Below, in pieces: positions 8,701 to 17,594 of a stretch of DNA of 64,000 nt. Every line of letters starts with the position of its first letter. Position 1 is the stretch's first letter. The notes below the pieces were generated by a model. The model was given only the letters and a program-made list of their open reading frames with translations, had not been told where the DNA came from and did no database searches. The position numbers and the translations under genes were made by a program. Source of the DNA: Alphaproteobacteria bacterium (GTDB lineage Bacteria > Pseudomonadota > Alphaproteobacteria > Elsterales > Elsteraceae); NCBI GenBank assembly GCA_004292755.1, contig RDXE01000025.1, positions 62,001-126,000 on the forward strand, written 5' to 3'.

Positions 8701-9540
8701 TTAGTTGATCGAGATGTCGAAGCCGAACCACTGCATGGACAGGCGGCGGATCACGCCCGTCTCATTGGCCCAGGTGATCGCCTGATCGAACATCGCCTTC
8801 AGGTCGGCATCATCCTTGCGCAGGCCAACGCCCACGCCAGCGCCGAAGGTGCCGCCAGAGAAGCCGGGGCCGAACATGGCGATGTTGTCGCCCTTGTCCG
8901 ACAGCGCCTTCAGGTTGGCCCCGGAGCCGAACACCGCATCGACTCGGCCGGCATTGAGGTCCAGCACCATGTTTTCCATGGTGTCGTAGGTGCGCACCCG
9001 CACAACGTTCTTCAGATGCTCATCCAGGAAGTTGGAGTGGATGGTCTGGGTTTGAACACCGACCGTCATGCCGCTGATCGCCTTGCGCAGCTCTTCGAGA
9101 GCCGTGTTCATCGGCGGGGTCAACGCATCCATGCGGATGCGCTCCACATTGCCCGGCGTCTGCCAGGAGGCCAGGCGATGCTGCCGCTGCACGGCAAGGC
9201 GGGCGGGCGACGAGCCATAGGGGATCGAGAAGTTGATGACTTCCAGGCGACGGGCGGTGATGGACATGCCCGCCATGATCGCGTCGTAGCGGCGTGCCTG
9301 CAGGGCCGGGATGATGCCGTCCCACGCCTGGGCCACAATCTCGCAACGCACCTGCATGCGCTGACAGAGTTGGTTGGCCAGATCAACTTCAAAGCCGATC
9401 AACTTGCCGGAGGCATCGGTTGCATTCCACGGCGGGAAAGCGCCTTCGGAGGCGATGCGGATGGTGCGCTGTTGGGCATCAGCCCCCGGCGCCAACAACA
9501 GAGCCGCGGCGGCAAGCGCCGTGGCGAGCAGCTTTTTCAT
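8701..9540 (-). CDS. Periplasmic amino-acid-binding protein of the ABC importer
   Basis: Type II solute-binding protein of the lysine-arginine-ornithine/histidine/octopine cluster, 279 residues. A Sec signal peptide (MKKLLATALAAAALLLAPGADAQ) precedes the mature domain with the family pattern IRIASEGAFPPWNATDASGKLIGFEVDLA and DAIMAGMSITARRLEVINFSIPY. The segment at residues 120-145 (HRLASWQTPGNVERIRMDALTPP) is an insertion relative to HisJ and is similar to what is seen in octopine/nopaline binders, but I cannot fix the ligand. It sits between the ATPase gene and the permeases in the operon. Confidence 0.93.
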   Translation of the reverse strand: MKKLLATALAAAALLLAPGADAQQRTIRIASEGAFPPWNATDASGKLIGFEVDLANQLCQRMQVRCEIVAQAWDGIIPALQARRYDAIMAGMSITARRLEVINFSIPYGSSPARLAVQRQHRLASWQTPGNVERIRMDALTPPMNTALEELRKAISGMTVGVQTQTIHSNFLDEHLKNVVRVRTYDTMENMVLDLNAGRVDAVFGSGANLKALSDKGDNIAMFGPGFSGGTFGAGVGVGLRKDDADLKAMFDQAITWANETGVIRRLSMQWFGFDISIN

Positions 9541-9566
9541 GATGGATCCCCTCTCCTAACCACGCG

Positions 9567-10340
9567 TTACAGTTGGCTGGCAATAAAGGCGCGCGCCCGC
9601 TCCGAGCGTGCATTGCCAAAAACCTGCTCAGGAGGGCCCTCTTCCTCGACCAGACCCTGATGCAGGAAAATCACCTTGTTGGAGACTTCGCGGGCAAAGC
9701 CCATCTCGTGGGTCACCACCAGCATGGTGCGCCCTTCCTCGGCCAATGCACGCATCACCCGCAGCACCTCGCCCACCAGTTCAGGGTCGAGCGAGGACGT
9801 GGGTTCGTCGAACAACAGCACCTGTGGCTGCATCGCCAGAGCCCGGGCAATCGCCGCGCGCTGCTGTTGGCCACCGGACAGATGGTTTGGGTAGGCGTGA
9901 CGCTTATCAACAATGCCAACCTTTGCCAGCAGGGCCTCTGCCTCTGCAATCACTTCGGCCTTAGGGCGCTTTTGCACATGCACGGGTGCTTCAATCACAT
10001 TCTCCAACACAGTCATGTGGGTCCAAAGATTGAAGCTTTGGAACACCATGCCCAGCTGGGTGCGGATGCGGTCCACCTGCTTTTGGTCCGCAGGCACCGG
10101 CGAGCCGTCGCGCCGCTTGGTCATGGCGATGGTCTCGCCCGATACCCGAACCTCCCCCCCATCGGGGGTTTCCAGCAGGTTGATACAGCGCAGCATGGTT
10201 GATTTGCCGGAACCGGATGAGCCGATCACCGAAATCACATCGCCGACATTGGCTTGGAACGTGATGCCCTTCAGCACCTCCAACGCGCCAAACCGTTTCA
10301 CCAGACCGCGCACGTCCAGTGCTGGTTGCACCGTGCCCAT
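9567..10340 (-). CDS. Polar amino-acid ABC transporter ATP-binding protein (HisP-like)
   Basis: 257-residue ATPase that energises the importer. The start at 10340 ([18 protein letters not shown]) is chosen because the nucleotide-binding domain begins immediately after it; the longer frame to 10499 has no domain sequence. Walker A is [10 protein letters not shown], the Q loop lies in [10 protein letters not shown], the ABC signature is LSGGQQQR and Walker B plus catalytic Glu is [14 protein letters not shown]. The insertion [16 protein letters not shown] before the Q loop is typical of histidine/octopine-type ATPases rather than glutamine-type ones. It is the promoter-proximal gene of a five-gene operon. 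Confidence 0.95.
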   Translation of the reverse strand: MGTVQPALDVRGLVKRFGALEVLKGITFQANVGDVISVIGSSGSGKSTMLRCINLLETPDGGEVRVSGETIAMTKRRDGSPVPADQKQVDRIRTQLGMVFQSFNLWTHMTVLENVIEAPVHVQKRPKAEVIAEAEALLAKVGIVDKRHAYPNHLSGGQQQRAAIARALAMQPQVLLFDEPTSSLDPELVGEVLRVMRALAEEGRTMLVVTHEMGFAREVSNKVIFLHQGLVEEEGPPEQVFGNARSERARAFIASQL

Positions 10341-10504
10341 GGATAGTCGTTTCCTCAGTCTCCCGAAGGACAATCGGTAGACAGCGGCGCGGGCGGGTGC
10401 AAGCCCCTTTTGCGGCGACAAACGAGGCCGAGGCACCCGCCTCGGTCCGCGACGACACCGATTCCACTTGCGGAGCAACGCAACCTCAGGCACCTGCACG
10501 CCGC

Positions 10505-10897
10505 ATGGAAACCGACATCACAGACCCGTTGACCGCCCGCCGTCAGGCCGCTCTCGACCGCCTGGCCGTCCAGGAACGTGCCCTTGTGCAAGGGGCGATG
10601 ATCCGGTTCAGGGCCATGCTGGCCTCCGGCTTACTGGTCTTGTTGGGTTGGGTTTGGGTGGGCGCCAATGGCCTCTCTACCCTCTGGTTAGCCCTGCCGT
10701 GGACCGTGTTTGCCGCCTCGGCTGCATGGTTGGTCCAGAAGTGGGGTGCAGATCGGGAGGTCATGCGCAAGGCGTTGGCAGCCGAGGGGGGTATCATCAC
10801 CGAGGCTGAGTGGGACGCTGACCGCCGCGTGCGCTGGCAAACCTATTTCGCTGAGCGCAGAGCCAAGAAGTGGGCCTGGATGCGGCCACGTCAGTAG
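10505..10897 (+). CDS. Small hypothetical membrane protein
   Basis: 130-residue protein of unknown function starting at ATG 10505 ([14 protein letters not shown]). It has a charged N-terminal cytoplasmic stretch, two hydrophobic segments near residues 39-60 and 63-80 separated by a short turn, and a charged C-terminal tail rich in Trp and Arg ([11 protein letters not shown] at the end). It is transcribed divergently from the ABC importer operon. I do not recognise a family; a hairpin-type inner-membrane protein is the most that can be said. Confidence 0.7.
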   Translation: METDITDPLTARRQAALDRLAVQERALVQGAMIRFRAMLASGLLVLLGWVWVGANGLSTLWLALPWTVFAASAAWLVQKWGADREVMRKALAAEGGIITEAEWDADRRVRWQTYFAERRAKKWAWMRPRQ

Positions 10898-11022
10898 AAC
10901 GCCCTGTCCCACCAATCCTCTGACCCGCTGCTATCGATCCTGGGGCGTGCATCCAAACAGCAAGCCGCACCGTTCCAAGGCTGATGCCAACCAACAGGGG
11001 TTGGCCGATCCGAGAGGACGCG

Positions 11023-11934
11023 ATGCGACTACCATCCTTTGCCAGCAGGCTTGCTGGCGGAATGCTGCTGGCTGCCAGCATGTTCGGCGCGGCCACGGCG
11101 CAGACCGCGCCAGCAGCGACGGAGCCAGGGAGCGGCTTTTCCAACAAGCTGTTGCTAACCGGCGGGGTCACCAACATCGAGGGGGCTGCCGGCGGAGGAC
11201 TAACACCCTGGGCCGTGATCGGGGGCTATGGTACGCGCGACGAAGTGGGCGGCGGCGCGTTCGTCACCGGCATCCGCTTCACCGACTACACCTTTACCAG
11301 CGCCGGGGCGAGCATCGGACTGTTCAACCGAGTGGAGCTATCGGTCGCCCGCCAAACCTTCGACACCCGCCGGGTTGGTCAAGCGCTGGGCCTTGGCAGC
11401 GGCTTCAAGTTTCACCAAACCGTGTTGGGCGCGAAGGTGCGGTTGTTCGGCGATGCTGTCCTTGACCAGGATAGCTGGCTGCCACAAGTCGCCATTGGGG
11501 CCTTCTACAAAAACAATGACCGGGATCAGCTGGTCCGTGCGATCGGCGCCAAACGCGACTCGGACATGGAATACTATGTTTCGGCGACCAAACTGTTCTT
11601 GTTTGAAAGCTTGCTGATCAATGCTACGCTGCGCCTAACTCGAGCCAACCAGTTTGGTATTCTTGGGTTCGGCGGTGGCAAGAATGATGATTATCAACTG
11701 ATGCCCGAAGCCTCCCTCGCCTACTTGCTGCGCAAGGATTTGGCGATTGGAGCTGAGTATCGGCGCCGCCCGAACAATCTTGGCATCGCCAAAGAAGAAG
11801 ACGCCTACGACGTGTTTCTGGCCTATCAGCCTTGGAAACACACCTCAATCACACTGGCCTATGTGGATCTTGGCAATGTTGTGATTAAGGACAATCAGCG
11901 CGGTGTCTATCTTTCACTACACGTTGGCTTCTAA
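11023..11934 (+). CDS. DUF3034 family outer-membrane protein
   Basis: 303-residue exported protein from ATG 11023, with a signal peptide (MRLPSFASRLAGGMLLAASMFGAATAQ is cut after AQ) and a mature domain that matches my recall of DUF3034: NKLLLTGGVTNIEGAAGGGL, WAVIGGYGTRDEVGG and SVARQTFDT. Alternating polar/aromatic strands and the terminal Phe (HVGF) are typical of outer-membrane beta-barrels. An exported truncated haemoglobin follows 39 bases downstream; this DUF3034-globin pairing recurs in proteobacteria (from memory) and suggests a shared but unknown role, possibly in handling oxygen, NO or a redox cofactor. Confidence 0.85.
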   Translation: MRLPSFASRLAGGMLLAASMFGAATAQTAPAATEPGSGFSNKLLLTGGVTNIEGAAGGGLTPWAVIGGYGTRDEVGGGAFVTGIRFTDYTFTSAGASIGLFNRVELSVARQTFDTRRVGQALGLGSGFKFHQTVLGAKVRLFGDAVLDQDSWLPQVAIGAFYKNNDRDQLVRAIGAKRDSDMEYYVSATKLFLFESLLINATLRLTRANQFGILGFGGGKNDDYQLMPEASLAYLLRKDLAIGAEYRRRPNNLGIAKEEDAYDVFLAYQPWKHTSITLAYVDLGNVVIKDNQRGVYLSLHVGF

Positions 11935-11973
11935 CAGCGCTGCAGCAATCCTAAGTCCACACAGGAGGATGTG

Positions 11974-12435
11974 ATGACCCTACGGATGGTGTTTCTCGCT
12001 GCCCTGCTGCTAGCCCCGGTGCCCAGCTTGGCGCAAGCCCCAACCGCTCAACCAACCGAGCGCTACGCCAAAGTCGACGACCCCGCGGTGCTGGAGTCAT
12101 TTGGCGGCGTCGAGGGGTTGCGGCGGTTTATGGAGCTGTTTGAAGCCGAACTGGCGGTTCATCCGCAAACCAAACCGTTCTTTGGCGGGCGCGACAACAC
12201 GCGCGTGAAGCAGCAGCTGGTCGACCAATTCTGCGACATTCTCGGCGGCGGCTGCATCTATCGCGGCCAAACGATGCGCGACAGCCACCGCGGCATGGGA
12301 GTGTCGATGGCGGCATTCAATGGTCTGGTCGAAGCATTCCAACGCGCCGCTGACCGTCACGGTGTACCATTTCGCTATCAAAACAAACTTTTGGCCGCAC
12401 TGGCCCCGCTGTATCGCGACATCGTCACCCGCTAA
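11974..12435 (+). CDS. Exported group I truncated haemoglobin
   Basis: 153-residue protein with an N-terminal signal peptide (MTLRMVFLAALLLAPVPSLAQA), unusual for a globin because it places the haem protein outside the cytoplasm. The globin part begins at SFGGVEGLRRFMELFEAELAVHPQTKPFF and contains the proximal-His region MRDSHRGMGVSMAAFNGLVEAF. A consensus AGGAGG (11963-11968) lies 5 bases from ATG 11974; GTG 11971 is an in-frame alternative. It probably forms an operon with the DUF3034 gene. Ligands of such periplasmic truncated globins are not firmly known. Confidence 0.88.
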   Translation: MTLRMVFLAALLLAPVPSLAQAPTAQPTERYAKVDDPAVLESFGGVEGLRRFMELFEAELAVHPQTKPFFGGRDNTRVKQQLVDQFCDILGGGCIYRGQTMRDSHRGMGVSMAAFNGLVEAFQRAADRHGVPFRYQNKLLAALAPLYRDIVTR

Positions 12436-12562
12436 CCCTGCCCTTCCGGTCCACCCGTCACCCGACCGCGGCGCATAGGCTTGAGCCCCGCGGCGGGTGC
12501 GGGATTGCACATCGAAGGCTTGCATGCCATAAGCGCGCGCTTCCTGGTTTTGGACCTGCCGC

Positions 12563-13030
12563 GTGACCGACGCCTCGCCTTCGAGCACTCCCCCACTGAT
12601 TTACGTGTTGAACGGGCCGAACCTCAACCTGTTGGGGCTGCGCGAGCCGCAGATTTACGGCCACGTCACCCTTGCTGATGTTGAGGCGCTCTGCCATCAG
12701 CGGGCTCTTGGGTTGGGTGTCGCGGTTTCGTTTCGGCAAAGCAACCATGAAGGCGTGCTGGTTGACTGGATCCATGAGGCCCGCACCGAAGCCGCTGGCA
12801 TCGTCTTGAATGCTGGCGCCTACACCCACACCTCCATCGCGATCATGGATGCCTTGCGGGGCACCGGTGTGCCCGCGATTGAGGTTCACCTGTCCAACGT
12901 CTTCCAGCGCGAAGCATTCCGGCATCACTCATATCCTGCTCTGGCTTGTGTCGGCGTGATCGCCGGTCTTGGGCCGATGGGCTATGAGCTGGCGCTCGAA
13001 GCGCTGGCCGGCCGGTTGAAGCGGAGTTGA
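12563..13030 (+). CDS. aroQ: Type II 3-dehydroquinate dehydratase
   Basis: Catalyses 3-dehydroquinate to 3-dehydroshikimate in the shikimate pathway. The 155-residue protein (type II enzymes are about 150) shows [21 protein letters not shown] with the active-site loop Arg and Tyr, [30 protein letters not shown] and [15 protein letters not shown]. The start is GTG at 12563; the core begins only about 10 residues later. It is the first gene of aroQ-accB-accC, an arrangement conserved in many proteobacteria, with 4 bases to accB. Confidence 0.97.
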   Translation: MTDASPSSTPPLIYVLNGPNLNLLGLREPQIYGHVTLADVEALCHQRALGLGVAVSFRQSNHEGVLVDWIHEARTEAAGIVLNAGAYTHTSIAIMDALRGTGVPAIEVHLSNVFQREAFRHHSYPALACVGVIAGLGPMGYELALEALAGRLKRS

Positions 13031-13034
13031 TCCG

Positions 13035-13478
13035 ATGCCGAAATTCTCTCTCGATGCCGCTCTTGTTCGTCAGCTTGCTGGGCTGCTGGATGAAACCGGC
13101 CTGACCGAGATCGAGTATGCCACCAGCGATGTGCGGGTCCGCGTGGTGCGCCAGGGCGTGCCTATCAGCGTCACCGCCCCTCTGGCCCCGCCACCCAATG
13201 CTGGTGCCCCCGCCGCCACCCCGGCGGAGCAGGCGGCCAGCAACCCAGACACTGTCACCTCCCCCATGGTCGGCACGGCGTATCTGTCGCCGGAGCCCGG
13301 CGCGCGCCCGTTCGTCAACATTGGCGACACGGTCCGCCAGGGCCAAACGCTGCTGATCATCGAAGCAATGAAGGTGATGAACCCGCTGCCCGCCCCAAAA
13401 TCCGGCGTCGTGCGGCAGATTTTTGTGCGTGACGGCCAGCCGGTCGAGTTCGGTGAACCCCTGATCTGCGTCGAGTAA
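13035..13478 (+). CDS. accB: Acetyl-CoA carboxylase biotin carboxyl carrier protein
   Basis: Carries the biotin that shuttles carboxyl groups between AccC and the AccAD carboxyltransferase in the first step of fatty-acid synthesis. The 147-residue protein has the N-terminal FSLDAALVRQLAGLLDETGLTEIEY segment, an Ala/Pro-rich linker (residues 50-75) and the C-terminal biotinyl domain with EAMKVMNPLPA; Lys113 is the expected biotinylation site. It sits 4 bases after aroQ and 13 bases before accC, so the three genes are probably co-transcribed. Confidence 0.98.
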   Translation: MPKFSLDAALVRQLAGLLDETGLTEIEYATSDVRVRVVRQGVPISVTAPLAPPPNAGAPAATPAEQAASNPDTVTSPMVGTAYLSPEPGARPFVNIGDTVRQGQTLLIIEAMKVMNPLPAPKSGVVRQIFVRDGQPVEFGEPLICVE

Positions 13479-13491
13479 GGGGAACCCAGGA

Positions 13492-14841
13492 ATGTTTGAG
13501 AAAATCCTGATTGCCAATCGCGGCGAGATCGCCCTGCGCATCCACCGCGCCTGCCGGGAGCTGGGCATCCAGACTGTTGCCGTCCACTCCACGGCCGATG
13601 CCGATGCCATGCATGTGCGCCTCGCTGATGAAAGCGTGTGCATTGGGCCACCGGCGCCGCGCCAGAGCTACCTCAACATTCCTGCCATTCTCTCGGCCGC
13701 GACCATCACAGGCGTTGACGCCATCCACCCCGGCGTCGGCTTTCTGGCCGAAAACGCCGATTTCGCCGAGATGGTGCAGGAGCACGGCTTCACCTGGATT
13801 GGCCCGGAGCCAGAACATATCCGCGTGATGGGCGACAAGATCGCCGCCAAGCGCAAAGTGATCGAACTGGGCCTGCCAACAGTGCCGGGCTCCGACGGGC
13901 CCGTTGGACCGGACGATGATGTGGCGGCCCTTGCGGCATCCCTGGGCTATCCCGTGCTGGTCAAGGCAGCCGGCGGTGGTGGTGGTAAGGGCATGAAGGT
14001 GGCCCACGGGCCGGAGGATCTGGATCAGGCGCTGTCGCTGGCACGCTCAGAGGCCAAAGCGTTCTTTGGCAACGACATGGTCTATCTGGAGAAATTCCTC
14101 GGCAAGCCCCGGCACATCGAATTGCAAATTCTCGGTGATGGTCAAGGCGGGGTGATCCACCTGGGCGAGCGCGATTGCTCCTTGCAACGCCGCCACCAGA
14201 AGCTGCTGGAGGAGGCCCCCTCCCCGGCGCTCAACGCCGAAGAGCGCGCTGCGATTGGTGCCAGAGCTTTGGAGGCCATGCGCACCCTCGGCTACCGCAG
14301 TGCCGGGACGTTGGAGTTCTTGTACGAGGACGGGCACTTCTACTTCATCGAGATGAACACCCGCCTGCAGGTGGAGCATCCGGTGTCGGAGTGGATCACC
14401 GGCATCGATCTGGTGCGCGAGCAGATTCGCATCGCCGCGGGCGGTCGCCTTGGGTTCGGGCAGGAGGATGTGCGCTTCCAGGGCCACGCGATTGAGGTGC
14501 GCATCAATGCCGAGCACCCGGAAACCTTCGTGCCGTCGCCGGGTCGAATCTCTGACTACCACGCCCCTGGCGGCCCTGGGGTGCGCGTCGACAGCCACCT
14601 CTATCAGGGGTATCGCATCCCGCCGACCTACGACAGCCTTGTCTCCAAGCTGATTGTCTACGGTGCGACCCGCAATGAGTGCCTGATGCGGCTGCGCCGG
14701 GCCTTAGAGGAGTATGTGATCGGCGGCATCGAGACCACGATCCCGCTCCATCGAAAGTTGATACAGGCGCCGGATTTTCTTAACGGCGACTATGATATTC
14801 ATTGGCTGGAACGGTTCGTCGCAGGGGACCGAGCGGCTTAG
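13492..14841 (+). CDS. accC: Acetyl-CoA carboxylase biotin carboxylase subunit
   Basis: ATP-grasp enzyme that carboxylates biotin on AccB using bicarbonate. At 449 residues it has normal length. Motifs: N-terminal EKILIANRGEIALRI, glycine-rich ATP loop KAAGGGGGKGMKV, HIELQILGDGQGGVIHLGERDCSLQRRHQK and the active-site EMNTRLQVEHPVSEW. A good Shine-Dalgarno-like AAGGGGA lies before ATG 13492. The partner genes accA and accD are not in the window, as is usual. Confidence 0.98.
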   Translation: MFEKILIANRGEIALRIHRACRELGIQTVAVHSTADADAMHVRLADESVCIGPPAPRQSYLNIPAILSAATITGVDAIHPGVGFLAENADFAEMVQEHGFTWIGPEPEHIRVMGDKIAAKRKVIELGLPTVPGSDGPVGPDDDVAALAASLGYPVLVKAAGGGGGKGMKVAHGPEDLDQALSLARSEAKAFFGNDMVYLEKFLGKPRHIELQILGDGQGGVIHLGERDCSLQRRHQKLLEEAPSPALNAEERAAIGARALEAMRTLGYRSAGTLEFLYEDGHFYFIEMNTRLQVEHPVSEWITGIDLVREQIRIAAGGRLGFGQEDVRFQGHAIEVRINAEHPETFVPSPGRISDYHAPGGPGVRVDSHLYQGYRIPPTYDSLVSKLIVYGATRNECLMRLRRALEEYVIGGIETTIPLHRKLIQAPDFLNGDYDIHWLERFVAGDRAA

Positions 14842-14893
14842 ATCGCTTGGGGGAGAAGACAGACGCTGGTCTTCGCGCTAAGTCGGTCAGGCG

Positions 14894-15583
14894 ATGAGCC
14901 GTCTTACCCCAGACCTGCTGCTGAACGCCTACGCCGTCGGGATTTTCCCGATGGCGGAGCATCGCGACGACTCCGAGATCTTCTGGGTGAACCCCGAACG
15001 CCGCGGCATCTTGCCGCTGGATGGGTTTCATGTCCCCCGCTCGCTGGCCAAGGTGCTGCGACAAGAACGGTTCGTCGTCACCGTCGACACCGCCTTTGAT
15101 GCCGTGGTTGCTGCCTGTGCAGAGGCAACCGAGGAGCGCCCGGAAAGCTGGATCAATGACGAGATCCGCACGCTCTACGGCGCGCTGTTCCGTATGGGCC
15201 GTGCCCATTCGATTGAAAGCTGGGTCGATGGACAGTTGGTCGGCGGGCTCTACGGTGTGGCGTTGGGCGGGGCGTTTTTCGGCGAGAGCATGTTCAGTCG
15301 GGTGACCGATGCCTCCAAGATCGCGCTGTGCCATCTGGTTGCGCGGTTGCGCCGCGGGCATTTCCAGCTGCTGGACACCCAGTTTGTGACTGCCCACCTC
15401 GCCCGCTTTGGGGCAACCGAGATCCCCCGCGAATCCTATTTGCGGCGGTTGGGGGTGGCGCTGCGCATCCCGGCCCGCCTCCCGCGCGAGATGTCGGCAG
15501 CGGACGTACTGAGCGCCCTCGCCATTGGCTTGCCGGGGGCGGAGGTGAGTTCGCCTGCATCCGATCCCCGCTCCGCCCAGTAA
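14894..15583 (+). CDS. aat: Leucyl/phenylalanyl-tRNA-protein transferase
   Basis: Adds Leu or Phe from aminoacyl-tRNA to N-terminal Arg/Lys of proteins, marking them for ClpS-ClpAP degradation (N-degron pathway). The 229-residue protein contains the family signatures [14 protein letters not shown], the [13 protein letters not shown] segment, [41 protein letters not shown] and [18 protein letters not shown]. It follows accC after about 50 bases. clpS and clpA are not in the window. Confidence 0.97.
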   Translation: MSRLTPDLLLNAYAVGIFPMAEHRDDSEIFWVNPERRGILPLDGFHVPRSLAKVLRQERFVVTVDTAFDAVVAACAEATEERPESWINDEIRTLYGALFRMGRAHSIESWVDGQLVGGLYGVALGGAFFGESMFSRVTDASKIALCHLVARLRRGHFQLLDTQFVTAHLARFGATEIPRESYLRRLGVALRIPARLPREMSAADVLSALAIGLPGAEVSSPASDPRSAQ

Positions 15584-15615
15584 CAAGCAGCATCCAAACC
15601 TTGTGAGGGTGTCTG

Positions 15616-16089
15616 ATGCTGCGTCATGTCTCGATCCCCGCAACCAATCCAGCTGTTGTGGCAGATGTTCTGGCTCACCTGATGGGGGGTGAGGCCCTGC
15701 CCTTCGTACCATTGCCGGGCGCCTGGGTCGCCTTCGCGGCTGGCGAGGATGGCACCACGGTGGAGGTCTATCCTGCGACCACCTGCATGGTGCCGGGTGC
15801 GCTGGATGTTGCCTTTGAACAGACCACCCCACGCACGCCAGCCGCACCCGCCGTCCATCTTGCTATCGAAACAGTTCTCGACACGAGGGCGGTGACCCAA
15901 CTTGCCACCCAACATGGCTGGCTGGTGCGCGAGGCGCAGCGCGGCCCATTCTTCTCGGTGATTGAGGTCTGGTTGGAAAACAGCTTGATGGTGGAGGTGA
16001 TGACGCGCGCGATGGTGGCTGACTACCTCTCAGTCATGACGGCCGAGCGCTGGCGCACCCTGGTTATGGCCGGTCCACCACCGGCATGA
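15616..16089 (+). CDS. Conserved hypothetical protein, VOC/glyoxalase-like
   Basis: 157-residue protein starting MLRHVSIPATNPAVVADVLAHLMGG. The N-terminal pattern (short strand, helix, then PLPGAWVAFAAGEDGTTVEVYP) and the later HLAIETVLDTRAVTQLATQHGW resemble a beta-alpha-beta-beta-beta unit of the vicinal-oxygen-chelate superfamily. There are few obvious metal ligands, so an enzyme role is not supported. It follows aat by 32 bases and converges on the DUF2155 gene. Function unknown. Confidence 0.75.
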   Translation: MLRHVSIPATNPAVVADVLAHLMGGEALPFVPLPGAWVAFAAGEDGTTVEVYPATTCMVPGALDVAFEQTTPRTPAAPAVHLAIETVLDTRAVTQLATQHGWLVREAQRGPFFSVIEVWLENSLMVEVMTRAMVADYLSVMTAERWRTLVMAGPPPA

Positions 16090-16117
16090 GCGGAACGGCG
16101 GCTCTGATCGCGCTGGA

Positions 16118-16555
16118 TCAGCGCCGACAGTCCAGCAGGGTGACGTCATAGACCGGGTGTTCCAGGCTATTCAGCGCCGGGCTGGCCTGGAACATCCATC
16201 CGGAGAACACCTGTGCCGGCTCCCGACCCGGTGGTTGATCGAGGATCTGGACGAAGGCCGAGGCATCCGGTGGTTCATCCGGTGGGCGTTGATTGCAGGC
16301 CCGCACCGCGATTTCCAGCGTTCCGAACCGCGCAGTCTGGCCAATCGTCACTTCCAGGCGCGAAACGCGGGCGGTCACCTTGTCCAGCGCTTGCAAGATC
16401 GCGCCATTAACCGGCCCAGTGGCGGGGGCAACCGGCCTCGCGGCGGGTGGGGCCGGACGGGTCTGCGCCAAGGCGGTGCTGACATTTACACCGGCCACGA
16501 TGGAGGCGACCAGCAGCCAACCGACCCTGAGGGCCAGGGGATTAGCGCGGCGCAC
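16118..16555 (-). CDS. DUF2155 domain exported protein
   Basis: 145-residue exported protein: signal-anchor-like N-terminus (LALRVGWLLVASIVAGVNVSTALAQ), a Pro/Ala-rich linker, then the DUF2155 core LDKVTARVSRLEVTIGQTARFGTLEIAVRACNQRPPDEPPD and the end FSGWMFQASPALNSLEHPVYDVTLLDC with conserved Cys residues. DUF2155 genes commonly sit next to aat and an NDUFA12 gene in Alphaproteobacteria, as here. The start overlaps the mlaD stop by 14 bases, so the two are co-transcribed. The role is unknown, probably in the envelope. Confidence 0.88.
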   Translation of the reverse strand: MRRANPLALRVGWLLVASIVAGVNVSTALAQTRPAPPAARPVAPATGPVNGAILQALDKVTARVSRLEVTIGQTARFGTLEIAVRACNQRPPDEPPDASAFVQILDQPPGREPAQVFSGWMFQASPALNSLEHPVYDVTLLDCRR

Positions 16556-17015
16556 TGCCGCCAGCCGCCCCTTGCGCGCCAGAGAAGATCGCCCGACCGA
16601 TCAAATCCATCAAATCAACTGGTGGCGTGACCCGAGTGACACGGCCGCCAGGGGTGATGGTCTTGTCATCGGCACCGGGCACCAGCTTCAGATAGCGCCC
16701 CCCCAGCAACCCATCGGAGCCGACCTCGACAACGGAGTCGATCGGTAAGCGCACGGTGTTGGGCACCGAAAAGGTGATCTCCGCCAAAAAGGTCTGCGGG
16801 TCGAGGGCAACACCGGTGACGGTGCCCACTTTGATGCCAGACAGGCGAACATCGGTGCCGACGGTCAAGCCACCGGCCGTCTCAAAGCGCGCGCTCAAGG
16901 GATAGCTGTCGCCACGGCCGCCAAACCCAGTGGAGGCCACCGCGAACCAAGCAAAGCCAGCCGCGACCATCAGCACGGCGCCGCCAACCAGTGTTTCCAA
17001 GACACCGCGTGACAT
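16542..17015 (-). CDS. mlaD: MlaD-type MCE-domain protein
   Basis: Periplasmic MCE-domain protein anchored by one N-terminal membrane segment (residues 8-28). In the Mla pathway MlaD hexamers pass phospholipids between the outer and inner membranes. The MCE core is clear: YPLSARFETAGGLTVGTDVRLSGIKVGTVTGVALDP and a C-terminal segment VEVGSDGLLGGRYLKLVPG. At 157 residues it is close to typical MlaD. The MlaE/MlaF partners are not adjacent, a common situation in Alphaproteobacteria where this mlaD lies beside NDUFA12. It ends within the DUF2155 gene. Confidence 0.92.
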   Translation of the reverse strand: MSRGVLETLVGGAVLMVAAGFAWFAVASTGFGGRGDSYPLSARFETAGGLTVGTDVRLSGIKVGTVTGVALDPQTFLAEITFSVPNTVRLPIDSVVEVGSDGLLGGRYLKLVPGADDKTITPGGRVTRVTPPVDLMDLIGRAIFSGAQGAAGGSAPR

Positions 17016-17018
17016 GGC

Positions 17019-17396
17019 TTAGGCCTGCGTCCGCGATCCGGCGTCGGGTGACCACGCCTCATAGTCGCCCGTGGCGCGCGCACGGGTGCCACCGCGCAAC
17101 TGGTGCCCTGGGGGGCGATAGGCTGCAACCGTCGCGGTCAGGTTCGGCTGGTGCGGCTTCTCCCAGGCGTGGGGCTTGTGCGGCTCGCTCGGCAGCTTTT
17201 CGTCCAACTTGTGCAGCCAAGCATGCCACTGCGGCGGCACGCGGGTGGCCTCGGCCTCGCCCTTGTAGATCACCCAGCGGCGCTGACGACGCCAATCGGC
17301 GAAGGTCCCACGCTCCTGGTAATAGACGTTGCCCTGGTCATCCTCGCCGACGCGTTCGCCCTTGAACCGGGTGAAGAGCATGGTGCCGAAAGTCAT
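17019..17396 (-). CDS. NDUFA12-type NADH:ubiquinone oxidoreductase accessory subunit
   Basis: 125-residue homologue of mitochondrial NDUFA12 (B17.2), a supernumerary subunit of respiratory complex I found in Alphaproteobacteria. Motifs: TRFKGERVGEDDQGNVYYQERG, RRWVIYKGEAEATRVPPQWHAWLH, and a Pro-rich C-terminal tail beginning KPHAWEKPHQPNLT. It lies 3 bases before mlaD on the same strand. Its presence is strong evidence that the source is an alphaproteobacterium. Confidence 0.95.
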   Translation of the reverse strand: MTFGTMLFTRFKGERVGEDDQGNVYYQERGTFADWRRQRRWVIYKGEAEATRVPPQWHAWLHKLDEKLPSEPHKPHAWEKPHQPNLTATVAAYRPPGHQLRGGTRARATGDYEAWSPDAGSRTQA

Positions 17397-17524
17397 CGCA
17401 TATCCTGTCGCACGAAGAGCCCGCCCGCACGTCTGCGGAGGCGTGGGTTGCGCGGACTATGGCATTCGCTCTGCCCCCTCGTCCAGAGCGCTTAGGCGCG
17501 TCAGTTCATCCACAGGAATTTCGA

Positions 17525-17557
17525 CTAGCGCCGTCAAACATCCTTGAGCGGCGCTAG
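17525..17557. repeat. Inverted repeat upstream of nrdJ
   Basis: Perfect 9-bp arms CTAGCGCCG (17525-17533) and CGGCGCTAG (17549-17557) with a 15-base spacer. It could be a transcript hairpin or an operator. The right arm overlaps the distal NrdR-like box described separately. Confidence 0.55.
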
Positions 17558-17594
17558 CCCTTGGGTCATCATGCCGACAGGCCACAATATCTAG
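17554..17594 (+). promoter_or_regulatory. Candidate tandem NrdR boxes upstream of nrdJ
   Basis: NrdR represses ribonucleotide reductase genes by binding two boxes of consensus core CwAtATaTwG. The proximal site CAATATCTAG (17585-17594) matches 9 of 10 core positions. A weaker site CTAGCCCTTG (17554-17563) keeps the outer CwA and TwG. Their starts are exactly 31 bp apart, the helical phasing reported for NrdR box pairs. The proximal box ends 15 bases before ATG 17610, so it would overlap the promoter or the leader. No nrdR gene is in the window. Confidence 0.5.
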
